A stretch of 64,000 bases of DNA from positions 124,001 to 188,000 of the forward strand of contig JAJPIK010000068.1 of the NCBI GenBank assembly GCA_021324795.1, in the 5' to 3' direction. The stretch is from Chloroflexota bacterium. Its GTDB lineage: Bacteria > Chloroflexota > UBA6077 > FW602-bin22 > CADDYW01. The translations under genes and the position numbers were made by a program. Below are positions 1-9,799 of the stretch, piece after piece; the first letter of the stretch is position 1; each line of letters starts with the position of its first letter. The notes below the pieces were generated by a model that was not told the origin of the DNA, did not search any database, and saw only the letters and a program-made list of their open reading frames with translations.

Positions 1-245
1 ACGAGCTCCTGGTCGACGTGAGCGTCCGGAGGCAGGCAGACGTAAAGCGCGTCAAGCCTTTCGTGCGCGAGCATCTCCGGAAAGCTCAGATAGACCTTCG
101 CATCAAACGGCTGCGCCGCGGCGATAGCCCGCTCTTCGATCACGTCGCAAACCGCGACGACCTCAGCCTGATCGCGTAAATGACCGAGCGCCCCGAAGTG
201 GCGGCGGGTGATGTTACCGGTTCCGACAAAGCCAACACGGATCAC
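1..245 (-). CDS. Gfo/Idh/MocA family oxidoreductase, N-terminal part (truncated by window edge)
   Basis: Reverse-strand reading from a GTG gives VIRVGFVGTGNITRRHFGALGHLRDQAEVVAVCDVIEERA..., a Rossmann GxGxxx fold typical of the family. Confidence 0.75.
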   Translation of the reverse strand, partial: MIRVGFVGTGNITRRHFGALGHLRDQAEVVAVCDVIEERAIAAAQPFDAKVYLSFPEMLAHERLDALYVCLPPDAHVDQEL

Positions 246-254
246 AATTATCCC

Positions 255-1280
255 CTATCCTTTTAATCCAGTGAGCACAATTCCTTGAATGAAAGCGCGC
301 TGGGCGACGAAGAAGATGATAATGATTGGCGTGATCATCATGGTCGACATGGCCATGAGGAGATTCGTCGTGTCGCGCCGGCCGATGGAAGCGTTTTTCA
401 GCAAGACGACCCCCATCGCCAGCGTCCAAGTATGAAAGTCGTTCAGGTAGATCAATGGCGCGAGAAAGTCATTCCAATGGAAGAGAAAGCTAAAGATCGT
501 GACGACAATGAGCGCCGGGACCGACAACGGGAGAATGATCCGCCAGTAGATGGTAAGGTAGCCGGCGCCGTCGAGCAGCGCGGCCTCTTCGAGCTCATCT
601 GGAATCGTGAGGAAGAACTGGCGCAGCAAAAAGACGTTGAAAGCGCCACCCCCGAACCAGAACGGGACGATCAGGGGAAGATACGTGCCGAGCCAGCCGA
701 ACGCTTTGAACATGATGTAAACCGGGATCAGCGTCACTGCATAGGGCAGCATGAGCGTGGCGAGCAGCGCGCCGAAGGCGACGTCGCGGCCGGGGAAGCG
801 CAACCGGGCAAAGCCGTAGGCGGCGAGCGACGAGGTCAGCACCTGACCGAGCATCGCTGGAATCGTGATGATCAGGGTATTGCGGGTATAGAGAAAGAAC
901 GGCAGCTCGGTCACGACCTCGGGATAATTCCCCCATTGGGCCGGATGTGGCAGCCAGATCGGGGGAAAGACGTAGATCTCCTGGGGCGATTTGAGCGAGG
1001 AGGACAGGAGCCAGAAAAATGGCAGGAGCAGAGGGCGGGGATCGCTGAATCGGTCACGCTGTCGGTTGCCGTCTGCCGAATCTGCCGATCCATCTCCTCG
1101 ATCTGTGGCTGGGCCGTTTCCAGAACCGGTCTGAGCAGCACCGCCACCGGGGGCAGCTCGGTTTGCGGTTGCTTCAAGCGCATGCTGGTCTGGCTTAGGC
1201 CTTGGCGGGTCGTCCAATCTTGGCGGCAAGGGTAGCTTGTTGTACACCATACTCGCCGATTTGGCATCTAAACCATACAA
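255..1280 (-). CDS. Carbohydrate ABC transporter permease (MalG-like); N-terminus abnormal, possibly truncated or chimeric
   Basis: LPFFWLLSSSLKSPQEIYVFPP and EAALLDGAGYLTIYWRIILPLSVPAL (EAA loop) are typical of MalG-type permeases; the first ~90 aa are hydrophilic low-complexity sequence rather than TM1. Confidence 0.7.
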   Translation of the reverse strand: MYGLDAKSASMVYNKLPLPPRLDDPPRPKPDQHALEATANRAAPGGGAAQTGSGNGPATDRGDGSADSADGNRQRDRFSDPRPLLLPFFWLLSSSLKSPQEIYVFPPIWLPHPAQWGNYPEVVTELPFFLYTRNTLIITIPAMLGQVLTSSLAAYGFARLRFPGRDVAFGALLATLMLPYAVTLIPVYIMFKAFGWLGTYLPLIVPFWFGGGAFNVFLLRQFFLTIPDELEEAALLDGAGYLTIYWRIILPLSVPALIVVTIFSFLFHWNDFLAPLIYLNDFHTWTLAMGVVLLKNASIGRRDTTNLLMAMSTMMITPIIIIFFVAQRAFIQGIVLTGLKG

Positions 1281-1311
1281 AGGAGCAGAACTGAAGGAGC
1301 CAGCGCCCAGC

Positions 1312-3009
1312 TTAGCGACCGCGCGACCTCACAATACTCCAGGCGAGGTAGGCGCCAAGCATGCTGGCGGCAAGGAAGCCGCTGGCAAAGATGATTCCGG
1401 CCCAACGTTCGAAACCGGGAGGACGGTAGGTCGAGACGAGCACGGCGAGGCCATTGACGAAGGCAGCGGCGATGATCCCGAGGACGATGCGATTCGCCAA
1501 ACGCTCGAAGCGCTGAATCAGCGGCTCGAAGCCCATTGGCCGCATGCCGACCTCGAAGCCACCGCGTTCGAGATCGCCAAAGATCTGGCGCAACTGCTGG
1601 GGTAGCTCGACTCCCAGTAGCGCAGCGTCTAGGCTAGCCGCACCAAGCCGGCGGGCCCAACGCAGTGGCGAGAACTGTCGCAGGATTAACCCCTGAGCAT
1701 ACGGAACGAGTACCGTCGTCAGGTTGAAGGAGGGATCGAGTTGCCGGGCGAGGCCTTCGCCGACGATTAAGGTCTTGACGAGGAGGGCAAGGTGGGCGGG
1801 CAATCCTAAGCGATGCTCACGAATCAGCGCCAGGGCATCGGTCAAAAGCGCCGCGAAGCTGATCTCGCCCAAAGGCCGGTCATAGTAGCGGGCAATCAGA
1901 TGGTCCAGATCACTCCGCAGATGGAAGCGATCGATTCGTTCCCGAGCGACGCCGAGCTCGATTAGAGTCTCGACGACCCGATCGGTATTGTGCGTTGTGA
2001 CGGCGAAGAGCAACGCCGCCAGTTCGTCTTGGCTGTGCTCGTCGAGGATCCCGACCATCCCGAAGTCGACTAATCCGATCCGGCTGCTCGACTCGACGAA
2101 GAAATTACCCGGATGGGGATCCGCGTGATAGTAGCCATCCTCGAAGATCATCTTGAGGAGGATCTGGCTCGCTTGCTCGGCGAGCTTAGTGCGGTTGATC
2201 CCAGCGGCGTCGAGCGCATCGAGATCGTTGATCTTGATCCCTCTCATTCGCTCCAGGGTCAGTATGCGCGGAGTGGTGAGATGCCAATAGACCCGGGGAA
2301 CGCGCACCATTGGATTCTTGGAAAAGTTACTCCGAAAGCGTTCGGCATTCTGGCCTTCGTGAACGTAGTCGAGTTCCGAACGCAGGGTGCGCGCGAACTC
2401 TTCAGCCAGCCCGACCAGATCGTACTGATCGGCAAGATCCCAGCGTCGTTCGGCTGCCCTGGCGAGGTTCTGCAGGATGCCTAGGTCTTCCTCGACCTGC
2501 TCGAGGACGCCGGGCCGCTGCACTTTGACGACGACCTCGGTTCCATCCAAGAGAGTCGCGGCGTGGACCTGACCGATTGACGCGGCGGCCAAAGGGATCT
2601 CCGCGAAGGCCTGGAAGAGACGATCCAATGGCTGGCCGAGTTCGGCGACGACGACCTGCTCTACCTCCTCAAATGGGACTGGCGGCGCACTATCCTGCAG
2701 CTTGGCTAGCTCCTGCTGATACTCGGGCGGCAGCAGATCGGCGCGCGTGGAAAGAATCTGGCCAAGCTTAATGAAAGTTGTTCCCAACTCTTCGAGTACC
2801 AAACGAACGCGCTCCGGTCGAGTGTATGGAATGTGGTGCTGCTGGCGACCGAACAAGCGCCGGGGAAATGACACGAAGCGCTCGAGACCGAGCACACTGA
2901 GCAGGTAAGCCATGCCGTGCCGAGCGAAAGCCTCGGCGATTTGTCGATAGCGCGAGGCATATCTTGTGAAACGCTGCTTGGGAAAGGTTCGGGGAGCGGA
3001 AAAGCTCAT
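1312..3009 (-). CDS. ABC1/UbiB (AarF) family atypical kinase
   Basis: LGTTFIKLGQILSTRADLLPPEYQQELAKLQDSAPP, AAASIGQVHAATLLDGTEVVVKVQRPG, GYYHADPHPGNFFV; start taken at MSFSAPRTFPKQRF inside the longer TTG ORF. Confidence 0.9.
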   Translation of the reverse strand: MSFSAPRTFPKQRFTRYASRYRQIAEAFARHGMAYLLSVLGLERFVSFPRRLFGRQQHHIPYTRPERVRLVLEELGTTFIKLGQILSTRADLLPPEYQQELAKLQDSAPPVPFEEVEQVVVAELGQPLDRLFQAFAEIPLAAASIGQVHAATLLDGTEVVVKVQRPGVLEQVEEDLGILQNLARAAERRWDLADQYDLVGLAEEFARTLRSELDYVHEGQNAERFRSNFSKNPMVRVPRVYWHLTTPRILTLERMRGIKINDLDALDAAGINRTKLAEQASQILLKMIFEDGYYHADPHPGNFFVESSSRIGLVDFGMVGILDEHSQDELAALLFAVTTHNTDRVVETLIELGVARERIDRFHLRSDLDHLIARYYDRPLGEISFAALLTDALALIREHRLGLPAHLALLVKTLIVGEGLARQLDPSFNLTTVLVPYAQGLILRQFSPLRWARRLGAASLDAALLGVELPQQLRQIFGDLERGGFEVGMRPMGFEPLIQRFERLANRIVLGIIAAAFVNGLAVLVSTYRPPGFERWAGIIFASGFLAASMLGAYLAWSIVRSRGR

Positions 3010-3242
3010 GAGTTCCTTCGATTTCGTTCGGTCAGCCGGGCGGCGCGGACGGTGCGCGAAGCAAAGACGTTCGAAGCGATGCCGATAACCAGGCCGATTG
3101 CCATGCCAACTAGCATGGCCGATGACCCACCAAGCAGCAGCGCGAGCAGTGCGCCCAGGATGACCGGAGCAATCGTTAAGGTCCACACTGCGCAGGTCAT
3201 CAACCAACCCAGTGTCGCCGCCTTGGCCTGCTGATTATTCAT
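3006..3242 (-). CDS. Small two-TM membrane protein, overlapping the start of the UbiB gene
   Basis: 78 aa with two hydrophobic segments; stop overlaps the UbiB start. Confidence 0.55.
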   Translation of the reverse strand: MNNQQAKAATLGWLMTCAVWTLTIAPVILGALLALLLGGSSAMLVGMAIGLVIGIASNVFASRTVRAARLTERNRRNS

Positions 3243-3600
3243 TCATCCCGCTTTCGTGCCTGCCTTGAGACGCAAAAAGTGTACAGGGAGAGTTTACCGC
3301 AGATCTGGATTTATCGATGGCGAACGAGCTATCAAGCCACACGTCTGATCGACCCAGACTCCTGTCGGCAATGTCATCAGCAGCCATGGTGCCTGTTGCA
3401 AGGCACGTATGATACCTCTTGGGGCCGGTGACGTCGAGAGAACGCGATTCGCAGTTAGCAGGGGAGCCAGTGACGTCACCGGGTTTGCAAAGAGCGAGCT
3501 GGCCTGGGCATCCCCCAGCTTCGGAAAGTCATGATCATGTCAGAGACCGGTAAGCCAACTGTTCTTAGATTTCTGTCCTCGCTTCGTGGCCACTCCGGCC

Positions 3601-4458
3601 CTATACGAACAGCGGCTCCATCTGCTGCGCTTTGACGACCTGGGCCATTTCCTCATCGCTCGGTCGGCGCTCAAACCGGTTCGCGGCGTCGAGTACTTTC
3701 GGTAGCACGTGTATGTCGCCGACCGTGTTCAGGAAGACGCCGGGGCGGCCGAACACCCAGTGGACGGCGCGGTCGATGTCTTCCTGGTTCTGCAAAGGCT
3801 CGTACCAGGTCGACGTGGTGTGCGGGCGGTCGCCCCAGGGCGCGCGGGTGATCGACTTGATCGTCTGCACTGCCACGTTCCGCTGCTGGCAGACCGTGAC
3901 CAGCGCTTCGAAATCGGCGGCATACTGCGGGTTTTGGATCAACACGTAATTATACGGAAGAAGAACCGAGTCGAAGTCGAAGCGCTCCAAGGAGCGCAGA
4001 TGCATCTTGGCGATCCCCAGGCCGTGGCCGGTCACGCCGATAAAGCGGACCAGCCCTTCGTCACGCGCCTCGATCGCCGCCTTGAGCGCCCCCTCGGGGC
4101 CCATCGCTACTTCCCATTCTTCTGGCTGGGCGAGATTGTGAAGCTGAATGAGGTCCACCTGTTGGACGCGCAAGCGCTCTAACGAACGGCGAATCTGGTC
4201 GCGTGCTCCCTGATAGCTGCGCTCGCCGGTCTTTGTCGCCAGGAAGAAGCGATCGCGGTTTCGTTCGAGGAATGGCCCAAGTCGCAGCTCCGATTCGCCA
4301 TAACTAGCGGCGGTGTCGATGTGATTTACACCGTAACGGTCGATCAGCTCGAACGTGCGATCAGCTTCCTCTTGGGTCACCCGGCTCAGCGAGGCTGCGC
4401 CGAAGATGGTACGGGTGCTCTGATGACCGGTCCGTCCAAAGTTCAGCGTTGGAATCAT
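3601..4458 (-). CDS. Aldo/keto reductase
   Basis: [40 protein letters not shown] motifs. Confidence 0.9.
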   Translation of the reverse strand: MIPTLNFGRTGHQSTRTIFGAASLSRVTQEEADRTFELIDRYGVNHIDTAASYGESELRLGPFLERNRDRFFLATKTGERSYQGARDQIRRSLERLRVQQVDLIQLHNLAQPEEWEVAMGPEGALKAAIEARDEGLVRFIGVTGHGLGIAKMHLRSLERFDFDSVLLPYNYVLIQNPQYAADFEALVTVCQQRNVAVQTIKSITRAPWGDRPHTTSTWYEPLQNQEDIDRAVHWVFGRPGVFLNTVGDIHVLPKVLDAANRFERRPSDEEMAQVVKAQQMEPLFV

Positions 4459-4498
4459 GATTCTCTCCTTACTTCTGTGGCAAGCATAACCCCGTCGT

Positions 4499-4906
4499 TT
4501 GAAGAGTAGCGTTCGTCTGCTAGCATGTCAACCAATCTTGTCCAACGCACCTTTGGTCAGACTCGCCGGACTCCTGGCCGCACTCACCCTGGCCGTCACG
4601 CCGATCGGCATGACGACAAATCGCAAGACAGCGATCTCCGTGGTGACGCTCTCGGTCAAAACGGCGAACGGCAGCGCGGCTGCCATTCAGGAAATCGTGC
4701 CTGGTCACATCCGCACCTTAGCTATCGGCCAGGTGGCAGACATTCACCTCGGCGAGACGCTCGTCATCGTGGGCCACCAGCAGGGATCGGTCCTACCCGC
4801 TACGAGCGTCAGCATTTCTCCTGTCTTCGCCGGTGGGACGAGCACAGTTCCCACGGAGCCCCCTGGTCAACCGAAACCGAATCCAATTTCGTTAATTTTA
4901 CGATGA
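4499..4906 (+). CDS. Hypothetical small secreted/anchored protein
   Basis: TTG start, hydrophobic N-terminal segment, then [19 protein letters not shown]...[19 protein letters not shown] beta-rich stretch. Confidence 0.35.
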   Translation: MKSSVRLLACQPILSNAPLVRLAGLLAALTLAVTPIGMTTNRKTAISVVTLSVKTANGSAAAIQEIVPGHIRTLAIGQVADIHLGETLVIVGHQQGSVLPATSVSISPVFAGGTSTVPTEPPGQPKPNPISLILR

Positions 4907-4961
4907 TAGTCATAGGAGATTCGTATAAATTGGCTGAATGCCAGGTGATGAGGGGACCGAC

Positions 4962-5336
4962 GTGAATAAGAGCGATCAGGGAAGTCAGTCGACGGTTTAC
5001 GAATCGATTCGCGGCACGATTGTCGAAGCGGGTATCAATCCGGAAAGCCCAGCAGGGAAGGAGATCACCGCGAGTCTACTCCAGAAGGCGACAATCTTGG
5101 CAGGTGTGACTCGGTCGCATTCGTGGGTGCGGAGTTGTATGACAAAAGACTTAGTGGATGCTGCCCGATGGGTTGGCCTGAACGTCGACGAGGCAGGCCG
5201 CCTCAGTATCCCGGATCACTGGAGACGCCCCGACGATGCGACACTCGAACGCTTCCGCCTACCGCGGCTCGCCCATTGGCTGGCCGACCGTTGCGCGTAC
5301 GGAATAGCCGGAACGCGGAGACACCGGTATCGTTAG
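4962..5336 (+). CDS. Hypothetical protein
   Basis: Open frame from GTG with RBS-like spacing; no recognised family. Confidence 0.3.
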   Translation: MNKSDQGSQSTVYESIRGTIVEAGINPESPAGKEITASLLQKATILAGVTRSHSWVRSCMTKDLVDAARWVGLNVDEAGRLSIPDHWRRPDDATLERFRLPRLAHWLADRCAYGIAGTRRHRYR

Positions 5337-5480
5337 CGGGTTTTACCCTCTCTTTACTCCGATGTCCAGACTACCCGCTCATGATACCAGTACGATATCA
5401 AACCGATCTAGCTCCACGCTTGTGCAGAACATCCTAAAAAAATATGCGCACTTCTGTATGGCGCGTCCGTAGCTCGGGCT

Positions 5481-5527
5481 CTCTCCAGGGCGTAGATTGG
5501 AGTAGTAGCAATCTACGCCCTGGAGAG
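5481..5527. repeat. Perfect inverted repeat, 19-bp arms (ctctccagggcgtagattg / caatctacgccctggagag), 9-nt loop
   Basis: Arms 5481-5499 and 5509-5527 read directly; no T-tract follows. Confidence 0.9.
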
Positions 5528-5565
5528 ACGCTATCCATGCTGTTTAGCCAGGTCTCACCGGACTG

Positions 5566-6000
5566 ATGGCGGTAAGCATGCTTACTCCGGCTGAGACAGG
5601 AACCCTCACTCACTGTCCCGATTGTGCGTTTCAATGCGGAATGACTCTGGTTCGTGCGAACGAGGAGATATCGGTCGCAGCGCGACCAGATTTTCCGGTC
5701 AACCGTGGCGTCCTCTGCGTCAAAGGGTGGACGGCGGCCGAGACGCTGGAACATCCGGACCGTCTCCGAACTCCGCTGGTCCGTGACACCGGTGCGCTTC
5801 GCCCGGCCGGCTGGGTTGGTGGTCTGGGCGCTTTTGGAGGCTTTGCTATTCCGCCATTGCTTGGTATCATGGTACATATGCAGGGGGCCGCCGGCTACGC
5901 TCAGGGATTCGTGATCTTTTCCGGATTAGCAGCTTTTTCCCTCGTCCTCGCATATCGGATTGCCGCGCCTCGTCGGTCTCCGTCCAGTCAGTTTTCGTAG
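5566..6000 (+). pseudogene. Chimeric remnant: N-terminus of molybdopterin nitrate reductase fused in frame to the C-terminus of a NarK-like nitrate/nitrite MFS transporter
   Basis: Residues 1-~83 have CPDCAFQCGMTLV...DFPVNRGVLCVKGWTAAETLEHPDRLRTPLVRDTGALRPAGW (CX2CX3C...C Fe4S4 of Mo-bisPGD enzymes); from ~84 on, VGGLGAFGGFAIPPLLGIMVHMQGAAGYAQGFVIFSGLAAFSLVLAY resembles the final NarK TM helices. Confidence 0.75.
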
Positions 6001-6032
6001 AGGCGAGACTTACCTCGCCTCTACGAAAACTG
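5989..6032. repeat. Perfect inverted repeat, 19-bp arms (cagttttcgtagaggcgag / ctcgcctctacgaaaactg), 6-nt loop; candidate terminator
   Basis: Arms 5989-6007 and 6014-6032; overlaps the stop of the chimeric ORF. Confidence 0.9.
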
Positions 6033-6070
6033 GTCGGCTACATGGTCTTGAAGCCACTCCTTGCGAGGTG

Positions 6071-6745
6071 ATGGCCGAAATGAAAACGCTCGAGAAGCTT
6101 CTCGAAGCGAGCGCGGCTTTGCATACCCACCTTTGCCCGCGCCAGGTGCTCGGCGTCCGCATGGCACTCTTAGCAGGGCGGATTCTCGACCTGGAGCTCC
6201 CTTGTCCGGATAAGCGCCTTCTTGTCATTGTCGAAACTGACGGCTGCATGGTAGACGGTGTCGCCGTGGTCACCGGCTGCTCGGTTGGCCGAAGAACGCT
6301 GCGCATCGAGGATTTTGGCAAGATCGCAGCAACGTTCGTCGATACCCTGAAAGACCGAGCTGTCCGGATTGCACCGCATTCCGACGCACGGGTTCGCGTG
6401 GTTGGCTTTGCCCCGGAAGCCGTTGATCGTTGGACTGCCCAGCTTCTCGGCTATCAGCGCATGCCGGATGATTTGCTTCTTATCTGGCAATGGGTGAAGC
6501 TGACGACTCCGGTCGCGATTATTGTCGGCCAGGATGGTCAGCGCACGACCTGTCAGCATTGCCATGAAGAGATCATCAACCAACGTGAGGTCGCGCGCAA
6601 CGGCGTGATCCTCTGCCGGGCCTGCGCGGGCAGCGCTTACTATCAATCTGTTGCACCGGAGATTGAAGGAACGAGGGTGACCAGCCCAGAGTCTCCGCCC
6701 CTTCAAGGCGAGGGCTCGATCCCGCCGACCCCTGCTTGCCCCTAA
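6071..6745 (+). CDS. FmdE/FwdE family protein with C-terminal zinc-ribbon-like motif
   Basis: LHTHLCPRQVLGVRMALLAG..., ETDGCMVDGVAVVTGCSVGRRTLRIEDFGKIAATFVD..., C-terminal CQHCHEEI...LCRAC. Confidence 0.85.
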   Translation: MAEMKTLEKLLEASAALHTHLCPRQVLGVRMALLAGRILDLELPCPDKRLLVIVETDGCMVDGVAVVTGCSVGRRTLRIEDFGKIAATFVDTLKDRAVRIAPHSDARVRVVGFAPEAVDRWTAQLLGYQRMPDDLLLIWQWVKLTTPVAIIVGQDGQRTTCQHCHEEIINQREVARNGVILCRACAGSAYYQSVAPEIEGTRVTSPESPPLQGEGSIPPTPACP

Positions 6746-6890
6746 CCATTTCCTCAAAAGGGTAGAGAGCATCCTTCCTTTCAGCCTCCCCGCGAAAAAT
6801 GTTTACCGACCGGACCAACGTTTGTTATGATACTTCGCGTAGACAAGAATATTTCTATCGACAACAATAACGAGCCGGGAGCTAGCCACT

Positions 6891-8426
6891 GTGTCTGAAA
6901 AATGGAACGTCATGATCTCCACGATGCTCGGCATCTTGATGTTTTTGATCGACGTTACGGTCGTGAACGTTGCTTTGGCGAAGCTCCAGGCGGTTTACGG
7001 GGTCGACGTCGCTACGGTGCAGTGGGTGATTACCGGCTACGCCCTAGCGAGCGGTATTGCCACCCCTTTGGCGAGCTATCTTGCGCTCCGTTTTGGCACC
7101 AAGCGTGTCTGGCTGATTGCTCTCAGCGTTTTCACCGGAGCTTCCATTTTGTGCGGGCTATCACCAGTTTTCTTCATTTTGATCGTCGGACGAACTCTAC
7201 AAGGTTTCGCCGGAGGCATGCTCTTGCCAATCGGGATCAGTCAGCTTTTCGCAGCGTTTCCCCCCGGCGAACGTGGTCTGGCGTTGGGCTTTTTTGCCAT
7301 ACCCCTCGTAGCCGGGCCAGCCCTCGGACCGACGCTGGGCGGCTACATCGTCACCAATTCCGATTGGCGACTGGTGTTTTTTATCAATGCGCCAATTGGA
7401 TTTCTTGCCGTATTACTCGGAGCCATCCTGCTCCGCCAGAGTATCGCCGAAGAAGCACCCCGATTTGACGCTCTCGGTGCCGTTTTTTCCGTTCTAGGAT
7501 TCGGAACCATTCTGTACGGGCTTTCACGTGCTGCACCCGATGGCTGGGGCTCCCTGGAAGTTGTCTCGCTCCTGACGTTTGGAACAATCTGCCTGATTGC
7601 TTTTGTGGTCGCTGAGTTGCTTCAGAATGAGCCGCTGCTCGACGTGCGCTTGTTTAGCATCTGGCAGTTTATGATTGCGAATGTCGTCGGTTGGGTTAGC
7701 ACTGTCGCGCTGTTTGGCGCGGAGTTCCTCTTGCCTTTGTATCTCCAGAACCTGCGTGGTCTCTCGGCTGTAGACACCGGCCTGCTCTTGATGCCTCAGG
7801 GGCTCGCAGCGGGCCTCGTCGGACCGATCGCCGGGCGGCTCACCGACAAGATTGGCGCGCGCTACGTCGTCGTGTTCGGATTCATTCTGCTCGCGATCAA
7901 TACCTGGAATCTTTCACAACTGACAATCTCGACCAGTTACGAGACGCTGCGCCTGCTGCTTGTGATTCGTGGTGCCGCCCTCGGGTTCGCCCTGCAGCCG
8001 ACCCAGCTCGTGGCGCTCGCGGTCGTTCCCCGCCGCCAGTTGACCAGCGCGAGCTCGCTCAACAACGCCCTGCGGAACGTCTTTCAGTCTTTTGGTGTTG
8101 CCTTGCTCGGGACGATCGTTCAAACCCAGACGGCCTTGCGAACGGCCCAGCTCAGCCAGCAAGTCACCCTGACCTCGGCGCCCGCTCAATTTATTGAGCA
8201 GTTCAGGCTTTTCTTGGAGCTGCGGGCCGGTCTGGCGGGGCCGGCGGCCGAGGCGGGGGCGATTGTGCTGCTCTTTGGCCAGATCGAGCGGCAAGCGGCT
8301 GTCCTGGCATTCGGTGATGCCTACCGCTTTACCTTCTTCGCGGCATTGCTGGCAATTTTGCTCAGTTTCCTCTTGCCGGGGCGCGGGGCAGTCAAGGCGG
8401 ATCCCAGCCTAATGAGCGGACATTAA
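6891..8426 (+). CDS. DHA2 (EmrB/QacA) family MFS drug transporter
   Basis: LDVTVVNVALAKLQ-like motif (LIDVTVVNVALAKLQ), WVITGYALASGIATPLASYLALRFGTKRVW, GRTLQGFAGGMLLPIG; 14-TM size (511 aa). Confidence 0.9.
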   Translation: MSEKWNVMISTMLGILMFLIDVTVVNVALAKLQAVYGVDVATVQWVITGYALASGIATPLASYLALRFGTKRVWLIALSVFTGASILCGLSPVFFILIVGRTLQGFAGGMLLPIGISQLFAAFPPGERGLALGFFAIPLVAGPALGPTLGGYIVTNSDWRLVFFINAPIGFLAVLLGAILLRQSIAEEAPRFDALGAVFSVLGFGTILYGLSRAAPDGWGSLEVVSLLTFGTICLIAFVVAELLQNEPLLDVRLFSIWQFMIANVVGWVSTVALFGAEFLLPLYLQNLRGLSAVDTGLLLMPQGLAAGLVGPIAGRLTDKIGARYVVVFGFILLAINTWNLSQLTISTSYETLRLLLVIRGAALGFALQPTQLVALAVVPRRQLTSASSLNNALRNVFQSFGVALLGTIVQTQTALRTAQLSQQVTLTSAPAQFIEQFRLFLELRAGLAGPAAEAGAIVLLFGQIERQAAVLAFGDAYRFTFFAALLAILLSFLLPGRGAVKADPSLMSGH

Positions 8427-8566
8427 AGTCGGTCGTGGGGCTTTCACCGTCTCTGGTCGATTGCCGGCCTGGAGCGCGGCCCCTTGCAAGCCGCTCGCCG
8501 CATTGTCCGACCATTGGAGCCAGGGCAGCAGGAAATGGCTTCAGGCCGTACGCTCCGCGTGCAGGC

Positions 8567-9799
8567 TCAAGCCTCGCGCACTGCCGGACGCGCTGCGGTC
8601 AGGTAAAGGGCGTAGGCTCCCACGAGCAGCGCACTAAGGAGCACGACCGGTTGGGCTCCGAGGGTGGTGGTGAGCGCACCGGCTGGGAAATCCCCCAATG
8701 GCCGTACGCCCATGATGAGGAGGGTATTGAGACTCATCACCCGGCCGCGCATCTGAGGAGGGACGCGCGTTTGGAGCAGCGTGATCGTTGTCGCCGCGAC
8801 CCCGTTCTGTGCCATGCCGTACAGACCGAGTCCGGCGAGCGATAGCCCCATGGTTCGGCTCACTGCGAAAATCGCCAACCCGCCAGTCCAGACTAGCAAT
8901 GCCGCGAGCATTAACATCCCTTTGCGCTGAACATCGCCCAGGGAAGCGATCCCCAGTGCGCCGACGATCGTCCCGATACCCGCTGCGGTGAAAAGCAGAC
9001 CGAGCTGAAAAGGGTCCAGGTGAAGGATCTGGGTGCCGAAGATCGGCAACATGAAGGCGGGTGATGGTCCGAGAAAGAGCAACAAGCCGTACCCCGAGAT
9101 GACCCACGGTAAAACGGGATCCTGGGTGATGGCTTGCAATGCGGCGACGGCTGACGTGTAGAGCCCGCGTTGCTCGGTGCTCTTAGCGTGTGCTTCGACG
9201 GGAACCCGCAGCAGGTAGACGGCTACGAGCACGGCGATGAAGCTCAGGGCATTCAGGTAAAAGTCGCCGGCGATGCCGATAAGGTTGATGACGATCCCGC
9301 CAAACGCGGGGCCGACGACCGCCGCGCCATTGACGGCTGGTTGCAACGAGATCGCGTTCATCAGGTCTTCTGGAGGTACGAGCAGTGGAACGAGCGCAGC
9401 GCGGGTGGGCTGGTCGAAGCTAACGACCGCACCCGAGCAGAAGGCCAGGACGACGATCATCCAGACCTGGACCAGCCCGGTGCTGGTCAGGATGCCAAGC
9501 AGTAGAGCGAGGAGAGCGGCGAGGCTCTGTGTCACGAGAAGCAGGCGTCGCTTATCGACGCGGTCGGCGATCGTTCCGCCGACAACGGCAAAAAGAAAGA
9601 AGGAGAGAGCCTGGGCGAGTGAGACGAGCCCAAGCGCAAAGGCAGAGCCTCCAGTCAAGCGCAGGACGAGCAGACTTTGGGCAACCACCTGCATCCAGGT
9701 TCCCACTGCTGAGACGACGAGGCCGAGCCAAAGCAGACGGAAATTGGGATAGCTCAGGGCACGAAAGGTTCGTGGGCGAGCACGGAGAAGCTGATTCAT
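8567..9799 (-). CDS. MFS transporter (EntS-like/MFS_3)
   Basis: RALSYPNFRLLWLGLVVSAVGTWMQVVAQSLLVLRLTGGSAFALGLV...GGTIADRVDKRRLLLVTQ. Confidence 0.88.
   Translation of the reverse strand: MNQLLRARPRTFRALSYPNFRLLWLGLVVSAVGTWMQVVAQSLLVLRLTGGSAFALGLVSLAQALSFFLFAVVGGTIADRVDKRRLLLVTQSLAALLALLLGILTSTGLVQVWMIVVLAFCSGAVVSFDQPTRAALVPLLVPPEDLMNAISLQPAVNGAAVVGPAFGGIVINLIGIAGDFYLNALSFIAVLVAVYLLRVPVEAHAKSTEQRGLYTSAVAALQAITQDPVLPWVISGYGLLLFLGPSPAFMLPIFGTQILHLDPFQLGLLFTAAGIGTIVGALGIASLGDVQRKGMLMLAALLVWTGGLAIFAVSRTMGLSLAGLGLYGMAQNGVAATTITLLQTRVPPQMRGRVMSLNTLLIMGVRPLGDFPAGALTTTLGAQPVVLLSALLVGAYALYLTAARPAVREA

Noticed and set aside
285-1235. 316-aa plus-strand ORF
   Set aside because: Antisense to the permease; charged, low-complexity translation typical of high-GC shadow frames
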